Of a stretch of 64,000 nt of DNA, positions 11,496 through 23,339 are shown piece by piece. The stretch comes from Tubiluchus corallicola. Lineage: Eukaryota > Priapulida > Priapulimorpha > Priapulimorphida > Tubiluchidae. The notes beneath the pieces were generated by a model. The model worked only from the letters and a program-made list of their open reading frames with translations. It ran no database searches and had not been told where the DNA came from. Positions within the stretch are counted from its first letter, which is position 1. Every line of letters starts with the position of its first letter. A program made the translations under genes and the position numbers. The stretch covers positions 1-64,000 of the forward strand of contig JAQGDQ010000884.1 of assembly GCA_030141605.1 (NCBI GenBank), given 5' to 3'.

Positions 11496-12906
11496 ATATG
11501 TAATAGTGTTCAATAAATGTGTAGAAGAGGGTATCTATCCTGACGTGTTGAAAATTGCAAAAATAATCCCGATTTACAAATCTGATTCTCCCATTAATCC
11601 CACTAATTATAGGCCAATATCTCTCTTATCTCCCATATCAAAGATTTTTGAAAAATTAATTTACTCTAGGCTAGCTAAATTTCTTTTAAAAGAACAAATT
11701 TTAACTAAATTCCAATTTGGATTCAGAAAAAGTCATTCTACATCTTTAGCTGTGTCAGAAATAATTGAAAAGTTTCTTGCGAATATTGATAAGGGGAAAA
11801 CTACTTGTGCTATATTTTTAGATTTATTGAAAGCATTCGACATGGTACAACATGACATTTTGTTATATAAGTTATCATACTATGGTATCAGGGGACGTCC
11901 TCTTGCGCTTTTCACGTCTTACCTTACTAATAGGAAACAGTTTACGTCTATTGACTCATCGGAATCTAAACTTGCTGACATAACCTGTGGTGTCCCACAG
12001 GGTTCTACATTGGGTCCATTGTTATTTCTTTTATATATTAACGATGTGCCATCTTGTTCGCAATTTAACACCAGATTGTTTGCAGACGATACAAACTTAT
12101 TTTTATCACACCAAAATATCAAAACATTAGAACATTCAGTAAATGTGGAACTGGACAATATTAATAAATGGATGCAAGCAAATAAGCTATCGATAAATTA
12201 TAAAAAAACAAAATATATGTTAATTGGAAACAAGCAACATAACAATAGTTTAAACATAAATATGGGAGGTTGTACTATTCAATCTACACAAGAAATCAAA
12301 TATCTTGATATATTTATAGATAGTAGAATTACTTGGAAAACACATGTTCAGCATATAGTCAACAAAATTAGCAAATTAAGTGGAGTATTAGCTAGAATAC
12401 GACACTACATAAATGTAGATGCATTACGGCTCTTATATTCTTCTCTTGTCATGCCATATCTGAGTTATGGCATTCTCGCCTGGGGTAGTGCTTCAGCATC
12501 GGTCTTAAAATCATTGGTTTCTAAACAAAACAAGATTATCAAACTTATAACATTTACTAGCAAAAGGGAACATGTAACACCTTTGTATTTGCAATTAAAT
12601 CTACTAAAAGTATATGATATGTATAAATTAGAATTGCTCAAGTTTGTACATAAATTCAAAAATAATTCACTTCCAGATCTCTTCAGCAATTATTATACTT
12701 CAGCATGTCACATGCATCACCATTCTACTAGGTTTGCTACAACCCAATCTTATTTTATTGAAAGATTTAATTCATCTAAAGGCCAGAATTCTTTAAAACG
12801 CCAAGGATCTTTGCTGTGGAATTCATTACCAGACCAGGTAAAGTCAAGTAACTACAAAAAGTTAATTCTAAACTATAAAAAACAACTTATTGCAGGATAC
12901 AAATAA
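11470..12906 (+). CDS. LINE reverse transcriptase (partial ORF2)
   Basis: Open for 478 codons. The polymerase blocks occur in order: IIPIYKSDSPINPTNYRPIS, FQFGFRKSHSTSLA, AIFLDLLKAFD, CGVPQGSTLGPLLFLLYIND and the catalytic RLFADDTNLFLS (the second and third catalytic aspartates of the YADD-type motif). Thumb and C-terminal parts follow (LSINYKKTKYMLIG, YLSYGILAWG, GSLLWNSLPDQVKSS). The enzyme family copies LINE RNA at nicked chromosomal targets. The apparent start codon lies in flanking DNA, before the target-site duplication, so it is not the native start and the endonuclease half is missing. Some family-typical residues are altered (DLLKAFDMV where DLSKAFDTV is usual). The open frame suggests recent insertion, not retained function. 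Confidence 0.85.
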   Translation: MYLCGMAVLYVIVFNKCVEEGIYPDVLKIAKIIPIYKSDSPINPTNYRPISLLSPISKIFEKLIYSRLAKFLLKEQILTKFQFGFRKSHSTSLAVSEIIEKFLANIDKGKTTCAIFLDLLKAFDMVQHDILLYKLSYYGIRGRPLALFTSYLTNRKQFTSIDSSESKLADITCGVPQGSTLGPLLFLLYINDVPSCSQFNTRLFADDTNLFLSHQNIKTLEHSVNVELDNINKWMQANKLSINYKKTKYMLIGNKQHNNSLNINMGGCTIQSTQEIKYLDIFIDSRITWKTHVQHIVNKISKLSGVLARIRHYINVDALRLLYSSLVMPYLSYGILAWGSASASVLKSLVSKQNKIIKLITFTSKREHVTPLYLQLNLLKVYDMYKLELLKFVHKFKNNSLPDLFSNYYTSACHMHHHSTRFATTQSYFIERFNSSKGQNSLKRQGSLLWNSLPDQVKSSNYKKLILNYKKQLIAGYK

Positions 12907-13617
12907 ATGAGACATTTTGCTTATATACTTGTAATACTATACATATTTTTTTTCATTGCTACGACACTTAAAGATTTTGTTTAAGTTTTTGTTATATTTT
13001 GATTTCATTTTGTCTGATTTACAGTTGAAATAGTTTTTCGATCGTTTAATTTATTATATTTTCTTTCTCGACAAATTCAGTCATTGATGTTATTATTACA
13101 ACATTTCAGTTTTGTTTTTTTCTTATTTGCTTCTGTTTCTTGTTTTGTTTTGTATGATTTATATTTACCTTTTTCCTTGGTTTAATTTATTATATTTTTT
13201 TCTCGACAGCTTCGGTTGATCATTCTACTGTTTTTGTTTTTTTGCCGGATTTTTTAGTTAGTGCTCAAATTATGCATTTTCTGTTATCTTAAAGATCTCA
13301 AGTTATTTTTATTGTGTTTGCTTCGCATGATTCACAGTATTTTAGAATTGTAAATCTTTCGTTATTTAAACTATATGTTCTACAGTATTACGATACCCAT
13401 CATTTAATTGCCAATTACACACATCAACCGAATACAAATTTAAATTGATAACGACGCCATAATTAAGTTTATTTAATCATAACTATTTAAGGGTGGCTGA
13501 CTTGATAACCTACGGGTTCTTCGCTGCCCTTCTCCTTTGCTTCAAAATATTGCATGTATTCTTTATACTGTATTTTTATCATTCTAACGGAGATAATAAA
13601 TAAATAAATTGAATTGA
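11504..13617 (+). mobile_element. 5'-truncated CR1/L2-like LINE with 8-bp TSD
   Basis: The insertion is bounded by the direct repeat atatgtaa (11496-11503 and 13618-13625). Its 3' end is ataaataaataaattgaatt, a simple tail typical of CR1/L2-type elements. The body carries the reverse-transcriptase frame ending at 12906 and about 710 bp of 3' UTR. No endonuclease or ORF1 is present, so the copy is 5'-truncated, as usual for target-primed reverse transcription. Its long open frame shows it is much younger than the LINE at 6,560-9,460. Confidence 0.85.
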
Positions 13618-13848
13618 ATATGTAACTATTTTGTTATTGTTATTTCAGCCTGATCAGTGCTGTAATAAACAGAGTGGAACCTGTTCGTGTAGTGATTTCT
13701 GATGTTGTACAAATGTTGCTTTTTTCAAAGTGTCATCATCGATTTATAACGCACTTGTTAACTGCTTTGTGGTGGTTTGATCATATGCCACGGTGCTTAC
13801 TCAAGAAGTTTGTGTCTTAATTTTTTTCAAACTTATTGAACATAGCGA

Positions 13849-16800
13849 ATGGAGGGCATGAATGGGTACAGGAAGCTTTTTGAAGATGCTAGTGTTTCAG
13901 TATTATACGCAAAACATCGACCAAGCATGTCTAGTGAACTTGTAAACAAAATAATGCAATTTTTGGTTGCTGATGATGTCTTAACTGCTGTAAGTATAAA
14001 GACGTTGTTTAAGAGTCATTCTGTTAATAAGTTCATTTTAGCATGTTAGTTAAAGGGCAAGAAAAGGCGTAGCTGAAATAGGTATTATGTTACTTAATAG
14101 CAATTTTATGCATACATCGTACTCGCATTAAAAGGAATTTTTGTTTGTTTTTATTTTAAATCTCCCGCAATACTGTTACGACCGCGCCATTACATGACGT
14201 TACTACGCACAACGTAAATCAGGGGAAGAACGGGCAATGTTAGATTATGAGCCAAAAAATTTTGCGTGCAAATCTATATTACTTAACATTTCACTTACCT
14301 GCTGGAAAGACTTATGTAACTAGAAATAATAATTTAAAATACTTGTGCCAATTGGTAAAGTGTCGCTGACTCACCCTCCAGGGTGCACCACTCACTAACC
14401 AAGAACATATTTTTAATCTTATTGACAGGATGCAGTAATTTAACATTTTTCTTAGTTAGCAACACATGCTCTACGAATGCTCAGACTATTTTTTCAAACT
14501 TTACTCAGTGTTATCTAAACTTGTTTCAAACGATCTACCATCAAAATGGCTGCTCCTAGCGATCATCGCTGGAGTTTAAATTTACGGGTTTCATACAGTG
14601 TTACGGCAGCTGCAAGCCCTACATGCAAAAAGGCAGTATGTAAGTGGCATAAGACAATTTTTTGAGCTTTATGTAAGTGAAGGGTTTTCTTGTGCTTGAA
14701 TAACTGCTGGCTGAAACAATGGTGGTGAAAATTACACTGACAGAGATTATACAAAGATAAAATGTAAGTTCTCCAATCAGATTATCTCATGTACAGGGTG
14801 TATCTAAAATGCCTCTCTTCTAGAATTGTGACTTTTATTAGTACTTTTAATTTAAAATGTTGTTTTGCCAACCTAGTTTTGTTGTATTTAGTAAATAATT
14901 TTTAACTGCTTCTTAAATTTTGAATTTTTAACTTCAATTTTGTCTTTACAAATTTTATGATTTTAACTTTGTCGCTCTTATTAGTCCTATTTTCTGATGC
15001 TAATTAACAATTTAATTTCCTCTAATCCTTAATCCTTAGGTTTCTAATTTAAAATGTTCGTTCTAATTTAATGTATGCTATTGATGTGAAATTTTGATTG
15101 TAGAATTTTACTTATTTGAAATTAATGTACTACTTAATCTATTTACTATCTATTTAATGTACTAATCATGCATGGACCATCATGGAAATGTTGGATTACA
15201 TACATTTTAATGTACATAATGTAAAAAGTAAATTTCTATTCTACTGTATTCTACAAGTTGGTGTGTTGCCATTGGTTTTATATCTAAAATTGTAAAAATG
15301 GATTTCAGCCTGTTTTTCACATGTTCATGGTACTGCTGTAAAGAATTATGCAAGGAATCTAACGTTCTACGTGCGTTATAAGCAATGAGCTTATGTATCC
15401 CTTAACTTTCCTGTCTACGTGAGAGAAATATGTTAAGTTTCGTTAAAAACTTTATTTATTCAAGACCATAAATTAGCTTCTTTCAACTTACAGTTTCTTC
15501 TTACTACACAGTGTTGTTTACATTTTAGAAAAGTCCAAAATTTGATCACGCTGTGGACGTTGGATGCGGAAGTGGTCAAAGTACTCGCGCATTTGCCCCT
15601 TACTTCTCAAAACTCACAGGTGGGCTTCTTTTTAACTAGCATCATCATCAAACTTTAAAAGATGCTTATATTACTAAACAATCACCTGGAGAGCATTTAA
15701 TGACAGGAAGACTTGAAACTTTCACACGAATTTCTCTTTCCAGAAAGTTAACATAATTTCTATTGTTAAAAGATTGGTTTTGTTTAGTAATTTTTTCAAT
15801 TATGAAAAGTATTTTGAAAAGTTTTTTTGGTTTGCAGGCATTGATGTAAGTTCCAGTCAAGTAGCAGCTGCTGAGCAATCTGAAACATGTAAACACATTT
15901 CATACAGGTAAGTTCACCTTTCAAAATTTTGGAAAAAATAATTTCCCTTGTGTGGCAATGCCCTGTCTCTTCGCCCAAGTTTCAGAGCTAAATATCTATA
16001 ATTTACTTGTATATCGTAAAACAGTCAAACTTGCCACAAAAATTTGTATATTGATATCAACTGTATTACACAACTTGCGGTGTGAAACAAAAACTCCTAT
16101 GACAATCTCACAAACAAAGCCGCTAACGAAACTTTTTATAACACTAGTAATCTAAACAAACATGTCCGCCTTTTTACACTCGTCTCCTGCAGACTCGTGC
16201 ACGCCGAACAATCACCGGTCACGTGATCATTCTGATTGCGTCAGCACACCTTGTAACTAGCAAGTCTCATGTATTAAATTGACATACAGATAGTTACTTT
16301 AAAACCGAAATGACAAGGGTTCTGCTTTTGTGGTATCAATTTTGTTGTTGGCTATAATGTTAATGGGAATTGTTGGACGTGCGATGGTTTACGATTGTAT
16401 CCAGTGAGTGTGTGAAAGTTGACCGAATAGTCATGCTTGTCCAATGTCCATACTCGCATTTCTGATTCATTCTTTTTATCTTGCAGAGTTGGAACAGCAG
16501 AGGAACTGCCATTTCCAGCAGAGAGCATTGATTTAATTAACACCACTCAGGCAGCGCACTGGTTTGACTTTGCAAAGTTCTACGCAGAAGCAGATCGAGT
16601 GTTGAAACCTGGTGGTCTGATTTCAGTGAACTGCTATCGTATACCTCATTTATACAGCCTCACAGGCGACGATGACATTTCTGCTAAACTCACTGATATC
16701 ATGGAAAATGTACGTATTTTGTGCAGTTGCGTGCACCTGTATATGCTTGACAATTTTCAGAAAAAATTAGTGAATTATTTATCGTTTTGATGTTACAAGT

Positions 16801-19800
16801 ACATCAGTAACGTTTAGAGTTGCATTTGAGTTGTCTTAGTAAATTTGACATGTCGTGCAGCAGTGCTAAGAGTGTAACTGAAAACAATAATTTTAACACT
16901 AATACATATCATAAATCGGGGGTGCTCAAATTGTGGCCCGCCGAGAGAATTTGTGTGGCCCGCGAAGAGATTTGTCAACCTAATGAAAGTGCGGCCCGGG
17001 TGATTAATTGAGTGTATCCAGCTGAAGTCCGTGCCATGATCCGAAAGATAGTGCATGTAGTTTTTTCTACTAGATCGGATGCCATTAACCCTTACAAGAC
17101 GGTTGTAGCTTAATAACACTGTACTACACAGACTGTGTGATACACATTACTAATATGCATTGTAATGAAATTACCACTATCTGTCCTGAAAGTAGAAATA
17201 TATGGTTTGTAATATCAATTTTAATAACTTCTAAAATAGTTTCTTGAGTGTAGTAGTAATGATGTACGCGGGTCGGATTTCCCGCAGGAATTAACACCCC
17301 TGTCATAAATGATGGCGTCAACTACAACTAAGAGAAAGAAGCAGCAAACGCAAGCAGTAATTGTTATGTTGTAGAAATAATTATACAATTTTAATACAGG
17401 TGTATTTTTAATATTGCGTAGCGTGAAGCTTCATTGCATTATAGTGTAATAAACGGTAATCGTGTTTGAATTTCCAATATAGCCAGCCAATATGAAAACA
17501 TTTCATAAAATAAAGGAATTGAACACTGTTATAGACATATTATCTCGTCCTCTTTTGCTGGATTAAATTAATTTCTTCTAATTATTGTGTAAAAATTTTA
17601 TCATTGGTTAGTCATTTGTCAACATTGATGCTGGTGAGTAATTATGGTAAAATTTTTCAGCTTCCTCTAAAGACACTTAGAGGTTACTTGGTTAAAGATA
17701 TAGAAAGTGTTAGGAAATTTTACGATGAACTGGTGATTCCGTATGATACCAATTGTGCGTTTAGGTAAGTGTGTTAACATGTACTTACTGTCTGTGAATC
17801 AGACTCACTTTAAGACTGAGATTCAGTTTGTTTTGTTTTCATGGTTAAATATCATTGTTTTCTTAGTTTCTCATTAATAATAATAATAATAATAATATTT
17901 ATTTAAAGTCGGCTTTTGGGTCAACAATTAACATTAGCTCAAAGAGCTATTATTGCCGACTGCAAATAACAACCTACAACTACATAGCAGAGACTATTAT
18001 TACCCCACTTTTACCCTAAATGCCACGCACCAGGCAGGGCAACAGCAGGTACCATTTTTAAAGTCTTTGGTATGACCCGGCCGCTGGTTCGAACTCACGA
18101 CCTCCCAGACGGAAAGCCGACGCATTACCACTAGACTAAACCGTCTGGTCCTAAAAATTGAAAAATTGCTTTGCAATCATCTCAGCTAGTTATTGTTATG
18201 CATGGTGTAAAGTACTGGAACGTGTCAAAAATCATTTTGTGTTGTGATCCATTCTATAGTTTTGTTAAATGTTTATTGTTTTTGGCAGGTTAGTAAATAA
18301 CTTCTTTTTGTTTCGGTTTTTACTATTGAAACTCTGTGCTGGTAACTGACGTCAAACATATTGGTCTGTCGCTCTGCCTCCGCTGTAACGTAAACACGCT
18401 CAGCAGCATTCGGGACAACAGCTCACACCAGACAACAACTGTCTAAACTAAACTAAACAACAGGACAGTCACAACTAATGTCTAATCAGCAAGTAACCAA
18501 AAAATGACTTTTCAATTTAAACAGAATATAGAGACGAAGTTTCAAAGCACAACAAAATACAGAGACATAAGTATAATAAAGAAACTAAGCCAGTTAGCCT
18601 TGGTTTATTACAATAAATGAGCTACAAGAATATTAAGTTGCTCTTGCTTTTAAACATATGAACATCAAGCCTGCGATGTATTTTTCTATATTCATTGATC
18701 ATGTGCTCGCCTGCAAGACTTATTCAGTTTTCGCATTTTTCCGTTTGTTAGGCTACGGAAGTGGAACAAATTTGACTGTTCCATTCCATCGAGGACCCTT
18801 ATATTGAATGCCCGAGTTACATAAGTCCCAATGGCATCTTTTAACTTTGATTATGTCAAGAAACATAGGGTAAAATTAGCTAATATTACATTGACGTATA
18901 AATATAAGTTTTGACTACATTTGAATTAATTTTGACTGTGAAGATCTCATTGAGGTTTATGAAAACTGACCAGAAAAGAAAACATTTTGTTTTGTCCTTA
19001 TTTGAAGTTAATCAAATAGTTGTTTTATCTAAACTTGCAAAGCCATAAACAAAACTAAACTGCACATTTTCTTGACTGCAAAATGGTTTAATCAGCAACT
19101 CATAGATGTAAGCTTTGTGCATTTCTTCCTATAAATTAAACTAGACTATATATTTCCACTAATTCGTTTCCGATTTCAATTGACAATAATAAACTCTAGA
19201 AACAGGCCAATGTTTCTCCGGGTAGCTAATGAAAAGTTGAGCATTTTCATAACATGTTACACGAAGCTGTAGCTAAATGTCCCGAACGTACCTGCTGCAA
19301 GGGTGTGTGAATTGATTGGGCAGTCAAGTAAAATGATTGTCAATTAGGCAGTTAGCTGAATCATTGTAAATCTGACTTTCAGTTGATGTCTCTTCAGAGA
19401 TGATTGTGAACTCAGCGTCAAATTTGGTGAGGAAGATGTTGTAACCATAGCAACCATTGTGAGCTATGTTTCATCTTTGACTTCTTATCAGAACTATTTG
19501 AGGGAAACACCTGATACTAGATTGCTTCTGAGAATCCAGAACGAGTAAGGAAATTTAGCAAAGTGTTGTTGCAAATAAAATCAGATCATTTGCACGCAAA
19601 AATTTTTGCTTTAAAGCTGTAACCATTCCCAAAACAGTCGTCAACTTTGCAGTAACGGCTTGTAGCTAAAATTAGTGGGAGTGCTGGAAAGTTAAAAAAA
19701 ATAGACATTGTTTTAATACTGTGTAAAACAAAACAAACATTATGTAATTATAATGTTGTAATTGTCATTTTAAACAAACATAACCTTGATAAACTACTAA

Positions 19801-20476
19801 ACAAAAAAATATTGTTTTCTTACGAATAGCCTAAATTGTCGCAGTTCAAGAGTTCTGACAACAACTGACAACACGTACTGCAGTGAGCGACAGTACTCTC
19901 TCTAGCTAAAGTGCAGCATGTTATCTCAGACATGTATGCGCACAGCAGCCAAACACCGCGGTGCTTGGGCTGTGAAGCAAACAGTACTTCCCTCACGTGT
20001 TTCGGTTCCGCACAAGGAAAAAACTAAAGAAAAGAGATTATTATATTGAATATTATAGATAATAATGACTAATGAGTGAAAACAGGGGGTGCTGCAGTAC
20101 CACAGTACCTATACACAAGCCACCACTGCAACTTTGTCTATTTCAATAGAATGTGAATATCATGCAATGTTGATTAGCCTCGGTGCATTAAAGAAATTGA
20201 ATAGATGAATGGTCATGGTGCATATTTGCGACCGAAGTTAAGCAGTACTGAATCTGGTTGGTGAAAGAATAATGGTCACCAGTAAAAACTGCATAAAAGT
20301 TTGGTAAATCTTTGTTACCTGCCGGCATAAATGGCTTCGTCTCGCGACATGTTTACCTAAAACAACGTTGGAATTGTTATTTTTGCAGGTTGTTGTCAAT
20401 AATGGGAGAGGATGATCCGGACGTCGCTCGTGTCAAGGTTGCATTTCCTGTCACTCTCCTTATGGGAAAGAAATAA
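13849..20476 (+). CDS. Class I SAM methyltransferase (TMT1/CRG1-like), copy 1
   Basis: Seven exons join in phase: 13849-13989, 15529-15619, 15838-15907, 16487-16709, 17661-17764, 19398-19544 and 20389-20476 (stop TAA), giving 287 residues. Exon 1 has the family's N-terminal YAKHRPSM (Tyr-Ala-x-x-Arg-Pro). Exon 2 carries SAM-binding motif [17 protein letters not shown]. Exon 3 has GIDVSSSQV, with the acidic residue that binds the SAM ribose. Exon 4 has [15 protein letters not shown] and RVLKPGGLISV. The C-terminus is MGEDDP ... [10 protein letters not shown]. This is the cytosolic 'putative methyltransferase DDB_G0268948'-type family, related to yeast trans-aconitate methyltransferase TMT1 and to CRG1; the animal substrate is unknown. 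An alternative start at 13858 aligns better with copy 2; an in-frame TAG (13843-13845) lies just upstream of 13849. It is a tandem paralogue of the gene at 26,723. Confidence 0.88.
16917..17302. mobile_element. hAT-type MITE, copy 2 of 3 (386 bp, internally deleted)
   Basis: It starts cgggggtgctcaaattgtgg and ends aacacccctg. It is flanked by a perfect 8-bp duplication, tcataaat (16909-16916 and 17303-17310). The interior matches the copies at 3277 and 41116, but about 100 bp near the right end is missing. It sits in intron 4 of methyltransferase copy 1. Confidence 0.9.
17877..18150 (-). mobile_element. tRNA-derived SINE
   Basis: On the minus strand the head contains a good A box, tagtctagtgg, and a near-consensus B box, agttcgaacc. 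These are separated as in a tRNA, within a tRNA-like stem (gaccagacgg at the 5' end). A roughly 170-bp unrelated body follows, ending in a (TTA/ATT)n tail that appears as aataataat at 17,877 on the plus strand. The head, body and simple-tail layout is that of a Pol III SINE, not a tRNA gene. It lies in intron 5 of methyltransferase copy 1. Confidence 0.75.
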
Positions 20477-20484
20477 TTTTAAGA

Positions 20485-20490
20485 AATAAA
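20485..20490 (+). promoter_or_regulatory. Polyadenylation signal of methyltransferase copy 1
   Basis: A canonical AATAAA lies 8 bp after the TAA stop (20474-20476), which implies a very short 3' UTR of some 30 bases. No competing signal is closer. Confidence 0.5.
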
Positions 20491-20924
20491 GTTTAAGGTA
20501 AGAGATGTCCTGTCCATTACTTTCACCAATACTAATATAAAGATAGCAACGATGTGTTAGATGGATTTAGAGTCTGCTTATTTAAGATTCCAGATTGTTT
20601 TGAAAAGAAATTGATTAATTAAAATTGATAGAAGTTTAGACATTCCAGCACAGCCTATCTAGGAGGACATTCGGCATTAGGAGCCACGTCCTTCTCTCTT
20701 TCTCTCTCAACCTTTTTGGCTGATTTTTGAAAAACTTTCATGCGTAACAAATTTTGAACCAAAATTACATTGATGTCAAATAAGCCTGTTGTAGCTTTCT
20801 CATTAAAAAACTTACATTTTGATGGTCATTATACACTAGAAGTTTTATTTTAGAATATTAAAAACACTAAAATTCTTTGGATTTATGGTACTGTTTGGCT
20901 TTAATATTCTCTAATGTCCCCCAT

Positions 20925-21050
20925 ACTTCTTGTTGTCCCCATGCTCCCCATACTTCTTATTCCACCCCCCCATACTCCTCATACTTCTTGTTGCTCCCCA
21001 TGGTCTCCATGCTTCTTGTTTTCCCCATGGTCCCCATACTTTTTGTCTCC
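20925..21050. repeat. Degenerate 15-30-bp C/T-rich repeat
   Basis: Imperfect repeats of ccccatacttcttgttg with substitutions (ccatgctcc, ccatggtcc) form a strand-asymmetric pyrimidine tract just 3' of methyltransferase copy 1. Not coding. Confidence 0.6.
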
Positions 21051-21535
21051 TACCTTCTGTTTTAGTATCGAAAGCTCGCATTTCTAAATAAATTTTTGCA
21101 TTACTGAGTTTTGTGTGGAGTCTGTCTTCTATAGTAATCCCAGCATAATGGGTAAGACAGCAAACCTTTCCGCTGTACTCTAGAAAATTCCGTATTATCA
21201 GTAACATGCTGTCATTGTTATTATGATCAAAACTTTTTATTGTATCTATTATACAACAGCCGAGTGGTACAAATTCAAAAAGACAAATTCATAATGTGTT
21301 ATGGTGTTGGTGAACATGATTAAATGTAAAATACGAGGACTGTTTACATATTTATTTGTTTTCCTTTTGGTAATATATGTGAAAGTCATGTTTGAAGTTG
21401 TACATCACTCACTTTGTTATGATTGAGTTTAGGCACAGAAGTATGAACAAGAATAAAAAATCTATAATACATATTTGCACTGCACACAACAGAAAAGTGT
21501 TTATTAAAACTACAGACACATGAGTAGCATGACTG

Positions 21536-22107
21536 CTGCACTGAACACTGAGAGTGAGAGAGAGTTAGAGTGTGAGAGTCTCCTGCACTGAACACTGAGA
21601 GTTAGAGAGTGTGAGCCTCCTGCACTGAACACTGAGAGTTAGAGTGTGAGAGTCTCCTGCACTGAACACTGAGAGTTAGAGAGTGTGAGCCTCCTGCACT
21701 GAACACTGAGAGTTAGAGAGTGTGAGAGTCTCCTTCACTGAACACTGAGAGTTAGAGAGTGAGAGCCTCCTGCACTGAACACTGAGAGTTAGAGAGTGAG
21801 AGTCTCCTGCACTGAACACTGAGAGTTAGAGTGTGAGAGCCTCCTGCACTGAACACTGATAGTTAGAGAGTGAGAGTCTCCTGCACTGAACACTGAGTGT
21901 GAGAGAGTGAGAGTCTCCTGCACTGAACACTGAGAGTTAGAGTGTGAGAGTCTCCTGCACTGAACACTGAGTGTGAGAGTATGAGAGTGTCCTGCACTGA
22001 ACACTGAGAGTGAGAGTCTCCTGCACTGAACACTGAGAGTTAGAGTGTGAGAGTCTCCTGCACTGAACACTGAGAGTGAGAGAGTGAGAGTCTCCAACAC
22101 TGAGAGT
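21536..22107. repeat. 37-39-bp minisatellite, about 15 copies
   Basis: Units of the form cctgcactgaacactgagag are followed by a variable gttagagagtgtgagagtct spacer. Most units are 37 bp, with length variants in the (ga)n part. Open frames through it are repeat-driven. It lies in the region between the two methyltransferase genes. Confidence 0.92.
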
Positions 22108-22740
22108 GAGAGCGACTAGAAAGCAAAACCAGTCAGTATATATAGGTATAGGTGACAGGCTTCACAACAACCATTACTTTAAAATAGGGAGAGAACCAGT
22201 GAATATGCATTCACTGCACCATACAATTATACTGGGGGTAAGTCAGCTGGTAGAATGTAAGAGGATTAGCCCATAGATGGCAGCACCTAATTATAATGTA
22301 CAATTCATTCCAACTTCCACAATATAAACTTATATTTATTTTAATGCATAAAAACTGCCTAGTTATGGTTATATCATTCAGTGACTATTTGTGTACAATT
22401 GTTTTTTCAGCTCGTATGGAAAACTAGGAACTGCGTCAGATGTGTACGAGTATGCCTTTTGTTACATCGTCGCAAAACTGTTGATTTATTTATAAACTGC
22501 AAACAATTTCACAGCTTATGAACCACAGTGCAAAACTGAATATCGTTTTCAAATCACTGTGGTCAGTAGATTTGATAAGCTTTAAGTGTGATCAGTTACC
22601 TAGAGTTTGCGCAAACAATTCATTCTTTTTGATCGCCAAAAACCTGTGCTCATTTATGGTGTGTGTGTGTGCGCGTGTACTGTTTATGACTTCAGCTGTT
22701 TACATTCACAAGTGCAGAAGATGACAGCCTATTTTTGCTG

Positions 22741-23338
22741 CTTTTACAGTGTTCATTGTGGCACTTTAACGCAGTTCATTTCAGTGGTTTTTGCACTGTT
22801 CAACGTGCAGATCTGCTTTGTTTTGTGCTGCACATTTCAGCAGTCAACGCAGCTCATTTCAGTGGTTTTTGCACTGTTCAACGTGCAGATCTGCTTTGTT
22901 TTGTGCTGCACATTTCAGCAGTCAACACAGCTCATTTCAGTGGCTTTTGCACTGTTCCTTGTGGCACTTTAATGCAGTTCATTTCAGTGGTTTTTGCACT
23001 GTTCTTTGTGGCACTTTAACACAGTTCATTTCAGTGGTTTTTGCGCTGTTCCTTGTGGCACTTTAACGCAGTTCATTTCAGTGGTTTTTGCACTGTTCAA
23101 CGCGCAGATCTGCTTGGTTTTGTGCTGCACATTTCAGCAGTCAACACAGCTCATTTCAGTGGCTTTTGCACTGTTCCTTGTGGCACTTTAACGCAGTTCA
23201 TTTCAGTGGTTTTTGCACTGTTCTTTGTGGCACTTTAACACAGTTCATTTCAGTGGTTTTTGCACTGTTCAACGCGCAGATCTGCTTGGTTTTGTGCTGC
23301 ACATTTCAGCAGTCAACACAGCTCATTTCAGTGGTTTC
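22741..23338. repeat. 47-bp minisatellite with two alternating unit types
   Basis: Units share catttcagtggtttttgcac and then carry either a tgttctttgtggcacttta arm or a tgttcaacgtgcagatctgc arm, the latter with an extra ttgtgctgcacatttcagca segment. Overlapping open frames shifted by 47 bp arise from the period. The mosaic of unit types indicates higher-order rearrangement. Confidence 0.9.
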
Positions 23339-23339
23339 A

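Noticed and set aside
16352-16546. Minus-strand frames opposite methyltransferase exon 4 (also 30029-30220)
   Set aside because: Similar to each other only because they are antisense to homologous exons.
16814-17119. Conserved frame shared with 3266-3469 (SYNRLVRVNGIRSSRKNY)
   Set aside because: The conservation is that of the hAT MITE DNA itself; the frame is short and lacks any transposase motif.
18085-18150. Functional tRNA gene
   Set aside because: The A and B boxes are good, but a convincing acceptor stem and anticodon arm are lacking and it continues into a SINE body and tail.
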